From: Pontibacillus litoralis JSM 072002
GTDB lineage: Bacteria; Bacillota; Bacilli; Bacillales; BH030062
NCBI RefSeq assembly: GCF_000775615.1
Contig: NZ_AVPG01000008.1
Coordinates: 1-64,000, forward strand
DNA: 64,000 bases
Direction of reading: 5' to 3'
Every line of letters starts with the position of its first letter. Position 1 is the stretch's first letter. Below, one piece after another: positions 1-8,308 of the stretch. Both the position numbers and the translations under genes were made by a program. The notes beneath the pieces are model-generated. The model did no database searches, was not told the DNA's origin, and saw only the letters and a program-made list of their open reading frames with translations.

Positions 1-32
1 CCAAGTTTTCGCCCATGCAGGGCGCACATCTA

Positions 33-66
33 AAGCCAACCCTTTCGAGAGTGAATAGGTTGGCTT
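33..66. terminator. Hairpin downstream of the ArsA-like gene
   Basis: A perfect 9-bp inverted repeat (AAGCCAACC / GGTTGGCTT) with a 16-nt loop lies just past the stop codon of the ArsA-like gene. Only a short T-rich tract follows on the minus strand, so it is a probable rather than certain intrinsic terminator. Bases 1-32 before it hold nothing I recognise. Confidence 0.6.
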
Positions 67-81
67 AATTTGAGATCATCT

Positions 82-1038
82 TTACACACCGTGCATGTGC
101 CGGGCTCCCCGGATATATGCGGCAAACTCCATCAGCCTCTCCATATCCGATATATCTTCTTCTAATAATGGAACGGGAACAATGGATTGATTAACAAAAG
201 TCTCTTTGATCTCCTTTACATACATTTCTTCTTGTTTCCTTCGTTTCGACAAAAAAACACCATCCGCATCATCAGGTAGCACCTTGTTGACAATTAACGT
301 TTCTACACGTAAATGATGTTTATCCAATTGATGAACCGCTTGTTTCGTTTCTAATATCGGTAACCGTTCGGGATTTAACACAAACACAAAAGCCGTTTGC
401 TGTTGATCTAACATTTTATGGCGAACGTTTGCAAACTTCTCTTTTCGCGCTTGCAACATGTTATAGATTGGATCTTCCACTGGATCACCGTCATGTAAGA
501 AACGCGAATAATTATCGTTTGTCTTCTTTCTTCGCTCTAACATCCCATCCATCCAAACTCCCATCCATTCTGGTAAACTTAAAAGCCGGATTGTATGGCC
601 AGTAGGTGCTGTATCAAAAACGATTTTGTCGTAATGATTGGATTGCTCTAGCATAATAGCGGTTAGTCGATCAAACAATGCCGCCTCATCTGCCCCTGGT
701 GATGCACTTGCCAAATCAATTTGTCGATGAACTTCTTCTATCATTTTCGACTTTACCATCCCTTGTAAATTCTCTTTTACTCCTTGTATATACCTTTTGG
801 ATTCTAAAGCTGAATCAACCTCTAATCCCCAAAGCCGATCAGCTAGTTTCGTTTCTTCCCCATGAAGCGATACGTGAAAAATATCCCCCAAATTATGAGC
901 AGGGTCCGTCGAAACGATCAATGTTCGATATCCTTGCTCAGCCAATGCTAACGATAACGCTGCCGCCGATGTTGATTTTCCCACTCCTCCTTTTCCACCA
1001 ACAAAGATAAATGAGTGATGTTGAAAACGATTAATCAT
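82..1038 (-). CDS. ArsA/Get3-family ATPase lacking all cysteines
   Basis: 318 aa, a single-domain ATPase of the ArsA/Get3 family in the SIMIBI class of P-loop NTPases. Seen in the sequence: the deviant Walker A GGKGGVGKST at residues 14-23, a switch I segment STDPAHN, and the ArsA-type switch II DTAPTGHT. The ATG at 1038 was preferred over a longer frame because AAAGGAGGGGGAG lies just before it and it clears the stop of the upstream gene by 17 nt. The protein has no cysteine at all, so it has neither the arsenite-binding cysteines of ArsA nor the CxxC zinc pair of eukaryotic Get3. No arsB or arsR is nearby. A role in metalloid export is therefore unlikely; delivery of a membrane protein or a chaperone-like role is inference. 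It is probably co-transcribed with the CC-tail gene. Confidence 0.85.
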   Translation of the reverse strand: MINRFQHHSFIFVGGKGGVGKSTSAAALSLALAEQGYRTLIVSTDPAHNLGDIFHVSLHGEETKLADRLWGLEVDSALESKRYIQGVKENLQGMVKSKMIEEVHRQIDLASASPGADEAALFDRLTAIMLEQSNHYDKIVFDTAPTGHTIRLLSLPEWMGVWMDGMLERRKKTNDNYSRFLHDGDPVEDPIYNMLQARKEKFANVRHKMLDQQQTAFVFVLNPERLPILETKQAVHQLDKHHLRVETLIVNKVLPDDADGVFLSKRRKQEEMYVKEIKETFVNQSIVPVPLLEEDISDMERLMEFAAYIRGARHMHGV

Positions 1039-1055
1039 ACTACTCTCCCCCTCCT

Positions 1056-1319
1056 TTAACAACACCGAATCCCTTCTAATGGCGATTTTTCCATTCCCAT
1101 ACGCAGATGCCAATCATGAAATTTCTCCATTATGTATGGATACAGCTCCAACGTGTAATAAAAAGCCGGATTCGGAATACCTAACATATCACTATAAATA
1201 AGAAGGAAAAATAAATCCTCTTCATCCCTTAACTCTCTTGCTACTTCTTGTTTATGCGTTAAACTTAACACGTCATCATATAGTTGAACGAAACGTTTCC
1301 ATGCACATTTGTGCTCCAT
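1056..1319 (-). CDS. Small protein with C-terminal Cys-Cys (cory-CC-star-like)
   Basis: 87 aa, soluble, aromatic and probably helical, ending GIRCC followed directly by the stop. The Cys-Cys-stop ending and its place beside an ArsA-type ATPase match what I recall of the family called cory-CC-star; this name is from memory. Only one other cysteine is present (residue 5). The ribosome binding site AAGGAGGAGATGGA precedes the ATG at 1319. It lies 17 nt upstream of the ATPase gene and 59 nt downstream of cstA, with a hairpin between. Function unknown. The Cys pair could bind metal, form a disulfide or be modified; nothing in the sequence decides between these. Confidence 0.7.
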   Translation of the reverse strand: MEHKCAWKRFVQLYDDVLSLTHKQEVARELRDEEDLFFLLIYSDMLGIPNPAFYYTLELYPYIMEKFHDWHLRMGMEKSPLEGIRCC

Positions 1320-1347
1320 TCCATCTCCTCCTTACGATAAAGAAAGA

Positions 1348-1368
1348 AAGCCACACAAATGTGCGACT
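1348..1368 (-). terminator. Weak terminator after cstA
   Basis: On the minus strand an 8-bp stem with two G-T pairs is followed by TTTCTTTCTTT. It sits between cstA and the CC-tail gene and could end or attenuate the cstA transcript, letting some transcription continue into the ATPase pair. Confidence 0.5.
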
Positions 1369-1378
1369 CTCTGAATAG

Positions 1379-3115
1379 TTAAACACTCCGATCAAACGAT
1401 TGAGGATCTTTAGCAGAAATAACGGAAATGGCTGTTATCGTAATCCATAAAGCAAACACTAGAATAACTGCACCTAAACTAAACAACAGCCAATCGCTTC
1501 CTTCAGCCCACGGAGCCCAGTCGGTAAACACTTGAGAAATCATCGCCCACATCGTCATAAACATGAGAAAGGCCATTGGTATGATGGTAGGCATATAATT
1601 TCGGTCAAGATTTTTCAACCAAATGGATATGAGCAACAAACTGATACCTGCTAGCAGTTGATTCGCTGTTCCGAATAACGGCCACAATAAGTATCCGCCA
1701 GATCCAAATCCTTTAGGCCCTTGAGGTATTAATGTCAATGCCGCGCTAGACACAACAGCCACAGTAGTCGCAACGTGCATCTTCGTTAGTGGGGTTACAT
1801 TGTATTCAGCACCTAGCTCCGCAATAATGTAGCGCATCAAACGAACGGAAGAATCGAGCGTTGTTGCCGCAAAACTGACGACAATCACAGACACAATAGT
1901 GGACGCTACAACTGTTGGAATACCTAACCCAGCTGCAAGTCCTCCTGCCCCTTGAATGAACACCGTTAATCCTGACCCACTTGCTGCAGCAAAACTACTA
2001 TACGTTGCGGAGAACTGCTCTGCAGACGGGAAAAACGTAATAACGGCAATAATTGCAATTAGCGCCAATGCACCTTCTCCTACTGAACCTAAATAGCCAA
2101 CGAAGCGCGCATCTGTTTCTTTATCGAGCTGTTTAGAGGACGTTCCAGAAGAAACAAGCCCATGAAATCCAGAAATCGCTCCGCATGCTATCGTAATAAA
2201 TAATAACGGGAACCATGAAGTATCAGCTGTTCCGTTCGTAACCGGAGCTGTGATGTCAGGATTCGTAAACAATAAACCTAAGTACAACATACCTAATCCA
2301 ACAATTAATTGATGCGAATTAATGTAATCACGAGGTTGTAACAATTTCCATACTGGTAACGTAGAAGCAATGTAGACGTATATCATCAGAATAACAATCC
2401 ATACGAGAAAGGACATAGACGTCGCATTTAAACCGAATAACGTAGTCGCACCTTCTCCACCAAAATAGCTCACTAAATCGATTTGCAACGCGGGTACATA
2501 ACTAGCTACGATAGCTGCCGCATACATTACTGCAAGCGCAACGAGTGAAGGAACGAGCATCCCGCCTTTTTTCCGGTATACACGAGATCCTATCCAAATG
2601 GCTAGCGGAATTTGGATGAAGACAGACAACACACTAGCTGGAAAAGAAATGAATAAATTAGCTATTACCCAAGCAAACACGGCATTAACCATCAAAACTA
2701 ATATCAAAATAATAAATAAAAACAATATTTTGGCCCGCTGACCTATTAACTTGTGTGCTAACGTCCCTACCGATTGCCCTTTATTTCGAACGGACAACAC
2801 TAACGTCCCAAAATCATGTACACCTGCTGCGAACACCGTACCTAGTAACACCCATAAAACTGCGGGCAACCAGCCCCAATATACAGCAATAGCAGGACCT
2901 ACAATCGGTGCCGCCCCAGCAACTGAAGTGAAATGATGTCCCCATAGAACGAATTTGTTCGTCGGCACAAAGTCAACACCATCTTTATACTTGTGCGCAG
3001 GTGTAACATAATTTGGATCCAAACGATAAATCTTTTCTGCAATGAATTTCGAATAATACCGATATCCAAGAAACAACACGATGCCACCAATAACCGCTAA
3101 CCAAATACCGCTCAT
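1379..3115 (-). CDS. cstA: CstA-family peptide/pyruvate transporter
   Basis: 578 aa, near the usual length for Bacillus members and shorter than the E. coli protein. It is a polytopic membrane protein with well over ten hydrophobic segments. The N-terminal CstA signature is clear, with HHFTSVAGAAPIVGP and the later VHDFGTLVLSVRNKG. Members import peptides or pyruvate during carbon starvation. The start at 3115 has GGAGGGG a few bases upstream. A good SigA-type promoter lies at 3166-3194. Downstream on the same strand are the CC-tail protein and the ArsA-like ATPase, which may act on CstA or be co-expressed with it. Confidence 0.93.
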   Translation of the reverse strand: MSGIWLAVIGGIVLFLGYRYYSKFIAEKIYRLDPNYVTPAHKYKDGVDFVPTNKFVLWGHHFTSVAGAAPIVGPAIAVYWGWLPAVLWVLLGTVFAAGVHDFGTLVLSVRNKGQSVGTLAHKLIGQRAKILFLFIILILVLMVNAVFAWVIANLFISFPASVLSVFIQIPLAIWIGSRVYRKKGGMLVPSLVALAVMYAAAIVASYVPALQIDLVSYFGGEGATTLFGLNATSMSFLVWIVILMIYVYIASTLPVWKLLQPRDYINSHQLIVGLGMLYLGLLFTNPDITAPVTNGTADTSWFPLLFITIACGAISGFHGLVSSGTSSKQLDKETDARFVGYLGSVGEGALALIAIIAVITFFPSAEQFSATYSSFAAASGSGLTVFIQGAGGLAAGLGIPTVVASTIVSVIVVSFAATTLDSSVRLMRYIIAELGAEYNVTPLTKMHVATTVAVVSSAALTLIPQGPKGFGSGGYLLWPLFGTANQLLAGISLLLISIWLKNLDRNYMPTIIPMAFLMFMTMWAMISQVFTDWAPWAEGSDWLLFSLGAVILVFALWITITAISVISAKDPQSFDRSV

Positions 3116-3165
3116 CTAACCCCTCCCCCTTAAATGCTTTGTAAAATATTGAATGATTACCATGT

Positions 3166-3194
3166 ATTATACAACAGCATTTGGTAGAGTACAA
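3166..3194 (-). promoter_or_regulatory. SigA-type promoter of cstA
   Basis: On the minus strand TTGTAC and TATAAT are separated by 17 nt (-10 at 3166-3171, -35 at 3189-3194), about 50 nt before the cstA start. I saw no clear cre site or CodY box in the same region, only A/T-rich sequence at 3200-3240. Confidence 0.75.
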
Positions 3195-3245
3195 CGCAAT
3201 TAACTGATTTATCTAAAAATTTAAAATTTAAATAAGGCGTTAGTT

Positions 3246-3420
3246 TTATGACTCTCGAAATATTTCATTTAGCATGAGCTCTGCAACTTTTTGTAATCTT
3301 GCAATGCTCGGTTTCCTCCTATGTACTAGGGGAAATTACACCATGATCAGAGCTTAATATATCCGCACCTGGATACCCTAACAATATGAGGGAATAGGAG
3401 AAAAGTGTATCATGTAAACT
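3246..3420 (-). pseudogene. Decayed coding remnant, unidentified
   Basis: In the 374-nt gap between cstA and the next gene, the minus strand reads as two codon-like stretches in different frames. The first contains GYPGADILSSDHGVISP and ends in TAG; the second gives KPSIARLQKVAELMLNEIF and ends in TAA at 3246. Both have a protein-like composition, and together they look like the frameshifted C-terminal end of a lost gene. I do not recognise the family. The reading is tentative because each stretch is short. Confidence 0.25.
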
Positions 3421-3437
3421 TTTTTTCTATTCTACTC

Positions 3438-3470
3438 AAAAAGCCCCCAAGCGTTAGCTAAGTGGGGGGG
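3438..3470 (-). terminator. Terminator of the small membrane-protein gene
   Basis: On the minus strand a C-rich arm and TTGGGGG form a GC-rich, imperfect stem followed by CTTTTT. It lies 20 nt past the stop of the 3490-3882 gene. Confidence 0.55.
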
Positions 3471-3489
3471 AGTTCACTACATCTTATCA

Positions 3490-3882
3490 CTATTCCTCTA
3501 AGTTTAATTTCCCTTTAGTAACAAGAACCATTAGTTTATTGAATAATAAGCTACCACACAGCACAATAATGATAATACCTATAACACTACTTATGTAGTT
3601 CAACCAAGGAAATGGAATCCATCGATCCAATAAAGCATTACTTACATACATACTTCCTACTATTAAAACAATCATAGAAATAAAAAGAATCAGAGATGCT
3701 ATTTTCTCCCGTAACGTAAGGGGCTCAAAGTAAGGTCGCCTTTCCCGCAATGTTATAAGTAGAAGTAAGAAACTACAAATAGCAGTCAGCCAATCAATAT
3801 TCATAAACCATTCTGCAACAATCATAATGAGAAACAATCCACCGAGTACATATTTCAACTTATTTAACAACACTAACACCAC
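3490..3882 (-). CDS. Small integral membrane protein of unknown function
   Basis: Up to 130 aa with about four hydrophobic segments (roughly residues 9-27, 29-45, 60-82 and 93-118), separated by a charged stretch with RERRPYFEPLTLREK. I do not recognise the family. The start is uncertain: the longest frame begins with GTG inside the likely ribosome binding site GAGGTGG, while GTG at 3873 and TTG at 3870 have better spacing, which would shorten the protein by 3-4 residues. It is flanked by its own terminator and by the convergent-free start of the TudS-like gene behind it, so it is probably a single-gene unit. Confidence 0.6.
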   Translation of the reverse strand: MVLVLLNKLKYVLGGLFLIMIVAEWFMNIDWLTAICSFLLLLITLRERRPYFEPLTLREKIASLILFISMIVLIVGSMYVSNALLDRWIPFPWLNYISSVIGIIIIVLCGSLLFNKLMVLVTKGKLNLEE

Positions 3883-3932
3883 CTCACTATACTACGATGC
3901 AAGGCGCAATTCGTTTCATAACAAAACTGAAG

Positions 3933-4904
3933 TTAAGCATAAGCTCGTCCCTTTCCGGAATCACTTATTTCGATAAGTTCCTCTGGATAAGGTTGAAAAT
4001 ATCTTTGCTTCATTAAATACTCATTTTGAAAACGTACTACCCATGTTTTTAATATATTGAGTATAGCACTTAAAGGGAGTTTCTCATCGTAATATTTCTT
4101 TAACTCGGCTTCAAAGTATTCTTTCTCCGCTTTGGATAACTCTTTTTTGAAATAGCCTACGATGTGCTGGCATACGTTCACATTCGATCTGCGACTAGGC
4201 AACCGTCTAAGCATCCAATGTAAACGCTCTTCATATTTGGATAACACTTCACTTAGGTTAAGTTGATCATGGTTTGCGATAATTCTCCCCATTTCTTTCA
4301 ACGTCGTCTGATTATAGGACATGAATAAATATTTATTAACAGCGTGGAATTCGACTAGTTTCTGCATAGATGGTTGTTGTTTGACTTCACGGAAGGCTGC
4401 TAAAGTGAATAATTTCGTGAAGTAATGTTCTCGAATTTTGAAATTCTTCAACCTTCCTTCTTCTTCAATAGCAAGTCCTGGAAAATGGTCATATACTTCT
4501 TGCGCAAACACACCTTTCGTTTTACCGATTACTGGAGATTTTTCTATTTTCGGATACACTTTTACGTCTTGCGGTCCACACGTCGGGGAGCGATTTTTCA
4601 ATAAAAATCCATCCACTTCTGGCAGTGCACCTATAAATTGTTTTGAGAAATGAATCATCTCTTCTGTTAAGTCTTTCTCTGTGGATGGTTGCATAAGGCG
4701 TTGTTCCTCCCCATATTGCACAATTCGGATAATATCCCTCGGCACCCCTAAGCCAATTTCCACTTCCGGACAGACAGGAATAAAATGAACAAAAGGAGCT
4801 AATCGCTCAACTACTTTATCTGGTATCACTTCCCCATTGTATCTTACATTTTCAAATTCTAAACATTTGCTTACGACCACTTTTGGCTTTGCAAACTGCA
4901 TCAT
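3933..4904 (-). CDS. TudS-like (DUF523) plus DUF1722 (YbgA) fusion protein
   Basis: 323 aa. The N-terminal half is DUF523, the family of the thiouracil desulfidase TudS, with conserved cysteines at about residues 14 (SKCLEF), 45 (VCPEVEIGLGVPR) and 109 (SPTCGP). In TudS three cysteines hold a [4Fe-4S] cluster that removes sulfur from 2-thiouracil. The C-terminal half is DUF1722, as in E. coli YbgA, from about residue 165. A role in detoxifying or salvaging thiolated pyrimidines is inferred from the family. ATG at 4904 was chosen because AAGGGTGTG lies upstream; a second ATG follows at once. Confidence 0.8.
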   Translation of the reverse strand: MMQFAKPKVVVSKCLEFENVRYNGEVIPDKVVERLAPFVHFIPVCPEVEIGLGVPRDIIRIVQYGEEQRLMQPSTEKDLTEEMIHFSKQFIGALPEVDGFLLKNRSPTCGPQDVKVYPKIEKSPVIGKTKGVFAQEVYDHFPGLAIEEEGRLKNFKIREHYFTKLFTLAAFREVKQQPSMQKLVEFHAVNKYLFMSYNQTTLKEMGRIIANHDQLNLSEVLSKYEERLHWMLRRLPSRRSNVNVCQHIVGYFKKELSKAEKEYFEAELKKYYDEKLPLSAILNILKTWVVRFQNEYLMKQRYFQPYPEELIEISDSGKGRAYA

Positions 4905-5139
4905 CTTCACACCCTTATTGTTGTTCAAACTTGTCATTATAGTACTTACCCATTTTGCCCTCTGTTCAATTACTTATTTTGTTCTTCTGAAATTCATTTT
5001 ATGTATCTTCCCCCAACAGATATACATTTGATTTCATAAATATACATCGTTATGCAATGTATCAAATAGTTTTACCGTATCATTTATCGAATTCCTCCCA
5101 ATATAACGCCAATAAAAGCTCAACAAGTCTACACTTATA

Positions 5140-5153
5140 TGAATATATATTCA
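5140..5153. promoter_or_regulatory. Perfect ARG-box-like palindrome upstream of the YjiH gene
   Basis: TGAATATATATTCA is an exact palindrome and an exact match to the core of the ArgR/AhrC operator (TGAAT, four A/T, ATTCA). It lies 92 nt before the YjiH start. A weaker, half-matching site sits at 5199-5212. Apart from this, the 4938-5245 gap is A/T-rich sequence, and I could not define a convincing -35/-10 pair in it. Confidence 0.5.
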
Positions 5154-5245
5154 AAAACATCAATTTTTATTAGCTTTTTCGCTGTATATGTATTAAAATG
5201 AATTATATTGCATAATACGTATTAATGAATTAGGAGGCAGCAGCC

Positions 5246-6616
5246 ATGGAACATTCCAAACAAACATCCTTTAAATGGACAGATCATTTAAAATTTATCT
5301 TACCGTCATTATTAGGTATCTTCCTATTTATGATTCCAATTACGATAACAGAAAACGGGGAAACATCCCGCACTATTCCGATTGCTTTTTTCGCTGATCA
5401 ACTAAAAGCTCTATTAGAAAATCATCTATCTACTATTATGATGGTCATTATAACCGTTACTGCAATTTTGACCGTTGTTGTGAAAGTAATAGGCGGACAT
5501 CGTCTAGCGCAAACTCCTTTTTTCCAAAAATTATTTGACGTTTCACCATTTTGGACGATTGTGCGTGTCGTTGGTGCTATTTTAGCCATTATGACACTTT
5601 TTGAATTAGGTCCTGAGTTTGTATATTCTGATGCTACAGGTAACCTTTTATTAGGCGATTTGTTACACACTTTATTCGCTGTTTTCTTCTTTGCTGGTTT
5701 ATTTTTACCTTTGTTATTAAACTTTGGTTTATTAGATTTCTTTGGATCCATTATGACGATTGTCATGCGCCCGCTCTTTAAACTACCTGGACGTTCTTCC
5801 ATTGATGCGCTGGCTTCTTGGTTAGGCGATGGAACAATTGGCGTGTTATTAACGAGTAAACAATATGAACAAGGAGCGTATACGAAGAAAGAGGCTGCCA
5901 TTATTGGGACGACGTTCTCCATTGTTTCCATCACCTTCTCCCTTGTCATTATTCAAGAAGTTGGTCTAGGGCATATGTTCCCAGCCTTCTATGGTACTGT
6001 TCTATTAGCTGGATTCATTGCCGCTATTATCACCCCACGTATACCACCGCTTTCCCGTAAAGAGGATGTATACATTACAGGGACGAATAAAGATCAAACG
6101 CCACAGATTCCAAAAGGATACAACGTTGTAACGTGGGGATATCATCAAGCAGTGAAACAAGGACAAAGCCAAACAAGTATTCTGAACTTTTTTAAACAAG
6201 GGGCGCAAAATGTACTAGACATGTGGATGGGAGTAGCTCCAATTGTAATGGCCTTTGGTACCATTGCGGTTATCATTGCCGAATATACACCTATTTTCAC
6301 GTGGTTAGGGATGCCATTTATTCCTTTATTGGAACTGATGCAAATTCCTGAAGCAGCTGCAGCTTCTGAAACGATGCTCGTTGGGTTTGCTGATATGTTC
6401 TTACCTGCTGTGATTGGAAGTTCTATTGAAAGTGAAATGACACGATTTATTATTGCTGCTCTTTCCGTTACACAATTAATTTACATGTCTGAAGTTGGTG
6501 GGCTATTATTAGGTTCTAAGATCCCAGTTAACATAAAAGAGTTATTTATTATATTCTTAGAAAGAACGCTAATTACGTTACCTGTCATTACGTTAGTTGC
6601 ACACTTATTGTTCTAA
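5246..6616 (+). CDS. YjiH-family membrane transporter (nucleoside-recognition/Gate domain)
   Basis: 456 aa, a polytopic membrane protein with about ten hydrophobic segments and two Gate-type domains, one near residues 130-240 (DALASWLGDGTIGVLLTSKQYEQG) and one near residues 330-455. This architecture fits the YjiH family, whose substrate is not established. The ribosome binding site AGGAGGCAGCAGCC precedes the ATG. The ARG-box-like palindrome upstream suggests arginine-dependent expression and hence a possible link to arginine or a related compound; that is inference. It is a single-gene unit ending in a strong terminator. Confidence 0.8.
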   Translation: MEHSKQTSFKWTDHLKFILPSLLGIFLFMIPITITENGETSRTIPIAFFADQLKALLENHLSTIMMVIITVTAILTVVVKVIGGHRLAQTPFFQKLFDVSPFWTIVRVVGAILAIMTLFELGPEFVYSDATGNLLLGDLLHTLFAVFFFAGLFLPLLLNFGLLDFFGSIMTIVMRPLFKLPGRSSIDALASWLGDGTIGVLLTSKQYEQGAYTKKEAAIIGTTFSIVSITFSLVIIQEVGLGHMFPAFYGTVLLAGFIAAIITPRIPPLSRKEDVYITGTNKDQTPQIPKGYNVVTWGYHQAVKQGQSQTSILNFFKQGAQNVLDMWMGVAPIVMAFGTIAVIIAEYTPIFTWLGMPFIPLLELMQIPEAAAASETMLVGFADMFLPAVIGSSIESEMTRFIIAALSVTQLIYMSEVGGLLLGSKIPVNIKELFIIFLERTLITLPVITLVAHLLF

Positions 6617-6618
6617 AA

Positions 6619-6660
6619 AAATGCCGGAGTACCTACTTAAAAAGGTGCTTCGGCATTTTC
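6619..6660. terminator. Bidirectional terminator between convergent genes
   Basis: AATGCCG...AGTACCT pairs with AGGTGCT...CGGCATT, with A-runs on one side and TTTT on the other. It lies between the convergent YjiH and acyltransferase genes and can serve both. Confidence 0.85.
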
Positions 6661-6661
6661 A

Positions 6662-7657
6662 TTATGAATAATATGCTCTTTGCTTATCGCTTGGTATATA
6701 CTTATACATTTCAATTAAAGGCTGACTTAATTGTATCATTTTCCAACTTGCTAATAACCACGTAATCAAACCAGAAATAATAAACAGGAGAATGATATCT
6801 AATACGCTATCGACATGAAAAACGTTATACTCTCGAAACCATTGCACGAAAAAACCGTGCATTAAATACACATATAACGTCCTTTGCCCATACTTACTCC
6901 AACTGTACGCTCTAGCTGGTACCCATGCGAGCACACTTAACATCATCACTGTACTAATACTATAAACCACTAAGCGAAACATTCCTCCCCACTCTGAAGC
7001 TCCCATTACAGCATATGATTTAGAAGACAAAAACCAATCAATCGAAAAAGGAGGTGCAACTGCTATTCCTACCGCCATACTAACCATAACTACTAGCGCA
7101 ACAGCACGACTGGCACGTTGACGTAAAAAGGATAAATGGTTGTCATTAAACCAATAACCTAATAAAAAAAATGGAAAAAAGACAAACGTTCGAGACAAAC
7201 TAAACAAGTGTCCAATCTCATCCATATAACCGACTAACAAACCAATTTGAAGGGCAATAAGCAACGCTAAATGCTTCGGTAATGATTTATACCAATACAA
7301 TAATAAATGCCAGCAAAATAAACTAATTAAAAACCAAAGTGACCAATGCGGTTCAAACGGAGAGTGTAACCAATCCTCTTTCCCGATTAACAAATAATAA
7401 AACGTATATACGATTTGAAACACCGCATAAGGCACTAATAGTTTCTTCATTAAATAAATGACATAGCCTTTCGATAAGGTTCCTTTCGCAAAGTATCCAG
7501 CCATAAAAATAAAAGCAGGCATATGAAACGTGTATATCCAAAAATAGATGACATTTAAAAACGGCTCTTGATCTATATACGGTTGAATGACGTGACCAAA
7601 TACAACTAAAAAAATGAGCCCCCATCTTGCATTATCAAAATACGCTTCTCGATTCAT
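6662..7657 (-). CDS. Acyltransferase-3 family membrane protein
   Basis: 331 aa with about ten membrane segments. The N-terminal DNARWGLIFLVVFGHVIQPY region has the early Arg and His typical of the acyltransferase-3 family (OafA and fucose 4-O-acetylase-like). Members O-acetylate exported sugars or cell-wall glycans; the substrate here is unknown. ATG at 7657 was chosen over a longer frame because AAAGGGTG precedes it and the homology begins at this point. It stands alone, convergent with YjiH and divergent from the cold-shock gene. Confidence 0.8.
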   Translation of the reverse strand: MNREAYFDNARWGLIFLVVFGHVIQPYIDQEPFLNVIYFWIYTFHMPAFIFMAGYFAKGTLSKGYVIYLMKKLLVPYAVFQIVYTFYYLLIGKEDWLHSPFEPHWSLWFLISLFCWHLLLYWYKSLPKHLALLIALQIGLLVGYMDEIGHLFSLSRTFVFFPFFLLGYWFNDNHLSFLRQRASRAVALVVMVSMAVGIAVAPPFSIDWFLSSKSYAVMGASEWGGMFRLVVYSISTVMMLSVLAWVPARAYSWSKYGQRTLYVYLMHGFFVQWFREYNVFHVDSVLDIILLFIISGLITWLLASWKMIQLSQPLIEMYKYIPSDKQRAYYS

Positions 7658-7814
7658 ATAGGAACACCCTTTCATATTCTCCCTATACGTATTCGAAATA
7701 AATAGGAATTTTAAAAGGTATGTTACATTCATGTAAAGATTTTGTAAAATGGTTGCGCACCTTCTAACCACTTCAACTATTTATTATGTTATTGTAAAGA
7801 TTATAAAAACATAT

Positions 7815-7843
7815 TTGCTTTTCTAAAATGAACGTGCTATGAT
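7815..7843 (+). promoter_or_regulatory. SigA-type promoter of the cold-shock gene
   Basis: TTGCTT (7815-7820) and TATGAT (7838-7843) are 17 nt apart. Transcription from here would give a 5' leader of about 100 nt before the ATG at 7953, the long leader expected of cold-shock mRNAs. Confidence 0.7.
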
Positions 7844-7916
7844 GTAATCAAGTTATTTTTGTTCGGATCATAAATGAAAGATTAATTTCTTGAATGAATA
7901 TGCAGAGCAAGAATAG

Positions 7917-8153
<237 letters not shown>

Positions 8154-8166
8154 TAACAGCACTAAA

Positions 8167-8200
8167 TAAAAGCTCTTCTCAAACTGAGAGGAGCTTTTTC
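8167..8200 (+). terminator. Terminator of the cold-shock gene
   Basis: An inverted repeat (AAAAGCTC...TCTCA / TGAGA...GAGCTTTTT, one bulge) with a 3-nt loop, followed by a T-run. Confidence 0.85.
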
Positions 8201-8308
8201 TATGTTCATGCAACCTTTGATAATGCTTTATACGACTGCCATTTTCCCTAGATTTTAACCTCTGATGGACTATATCCTCATGAAGAATGATTTCTTTCCA
8301 TCCTTCTT

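Noticed and set aside
82..1038. An arsenite-efflux ATPase
   Set aside because: No cysteines, only one ATPase domain, and no arsB, arsR or arsD nearby.
5422..5949. A 175-codon open frame on the minus strand within the YjiH gene
   Set aside because: It is the antisense shadow of a strongly supported gene, has no ribosome binding site and has a composition typical of reverse-frame reading of membrane protein codons.
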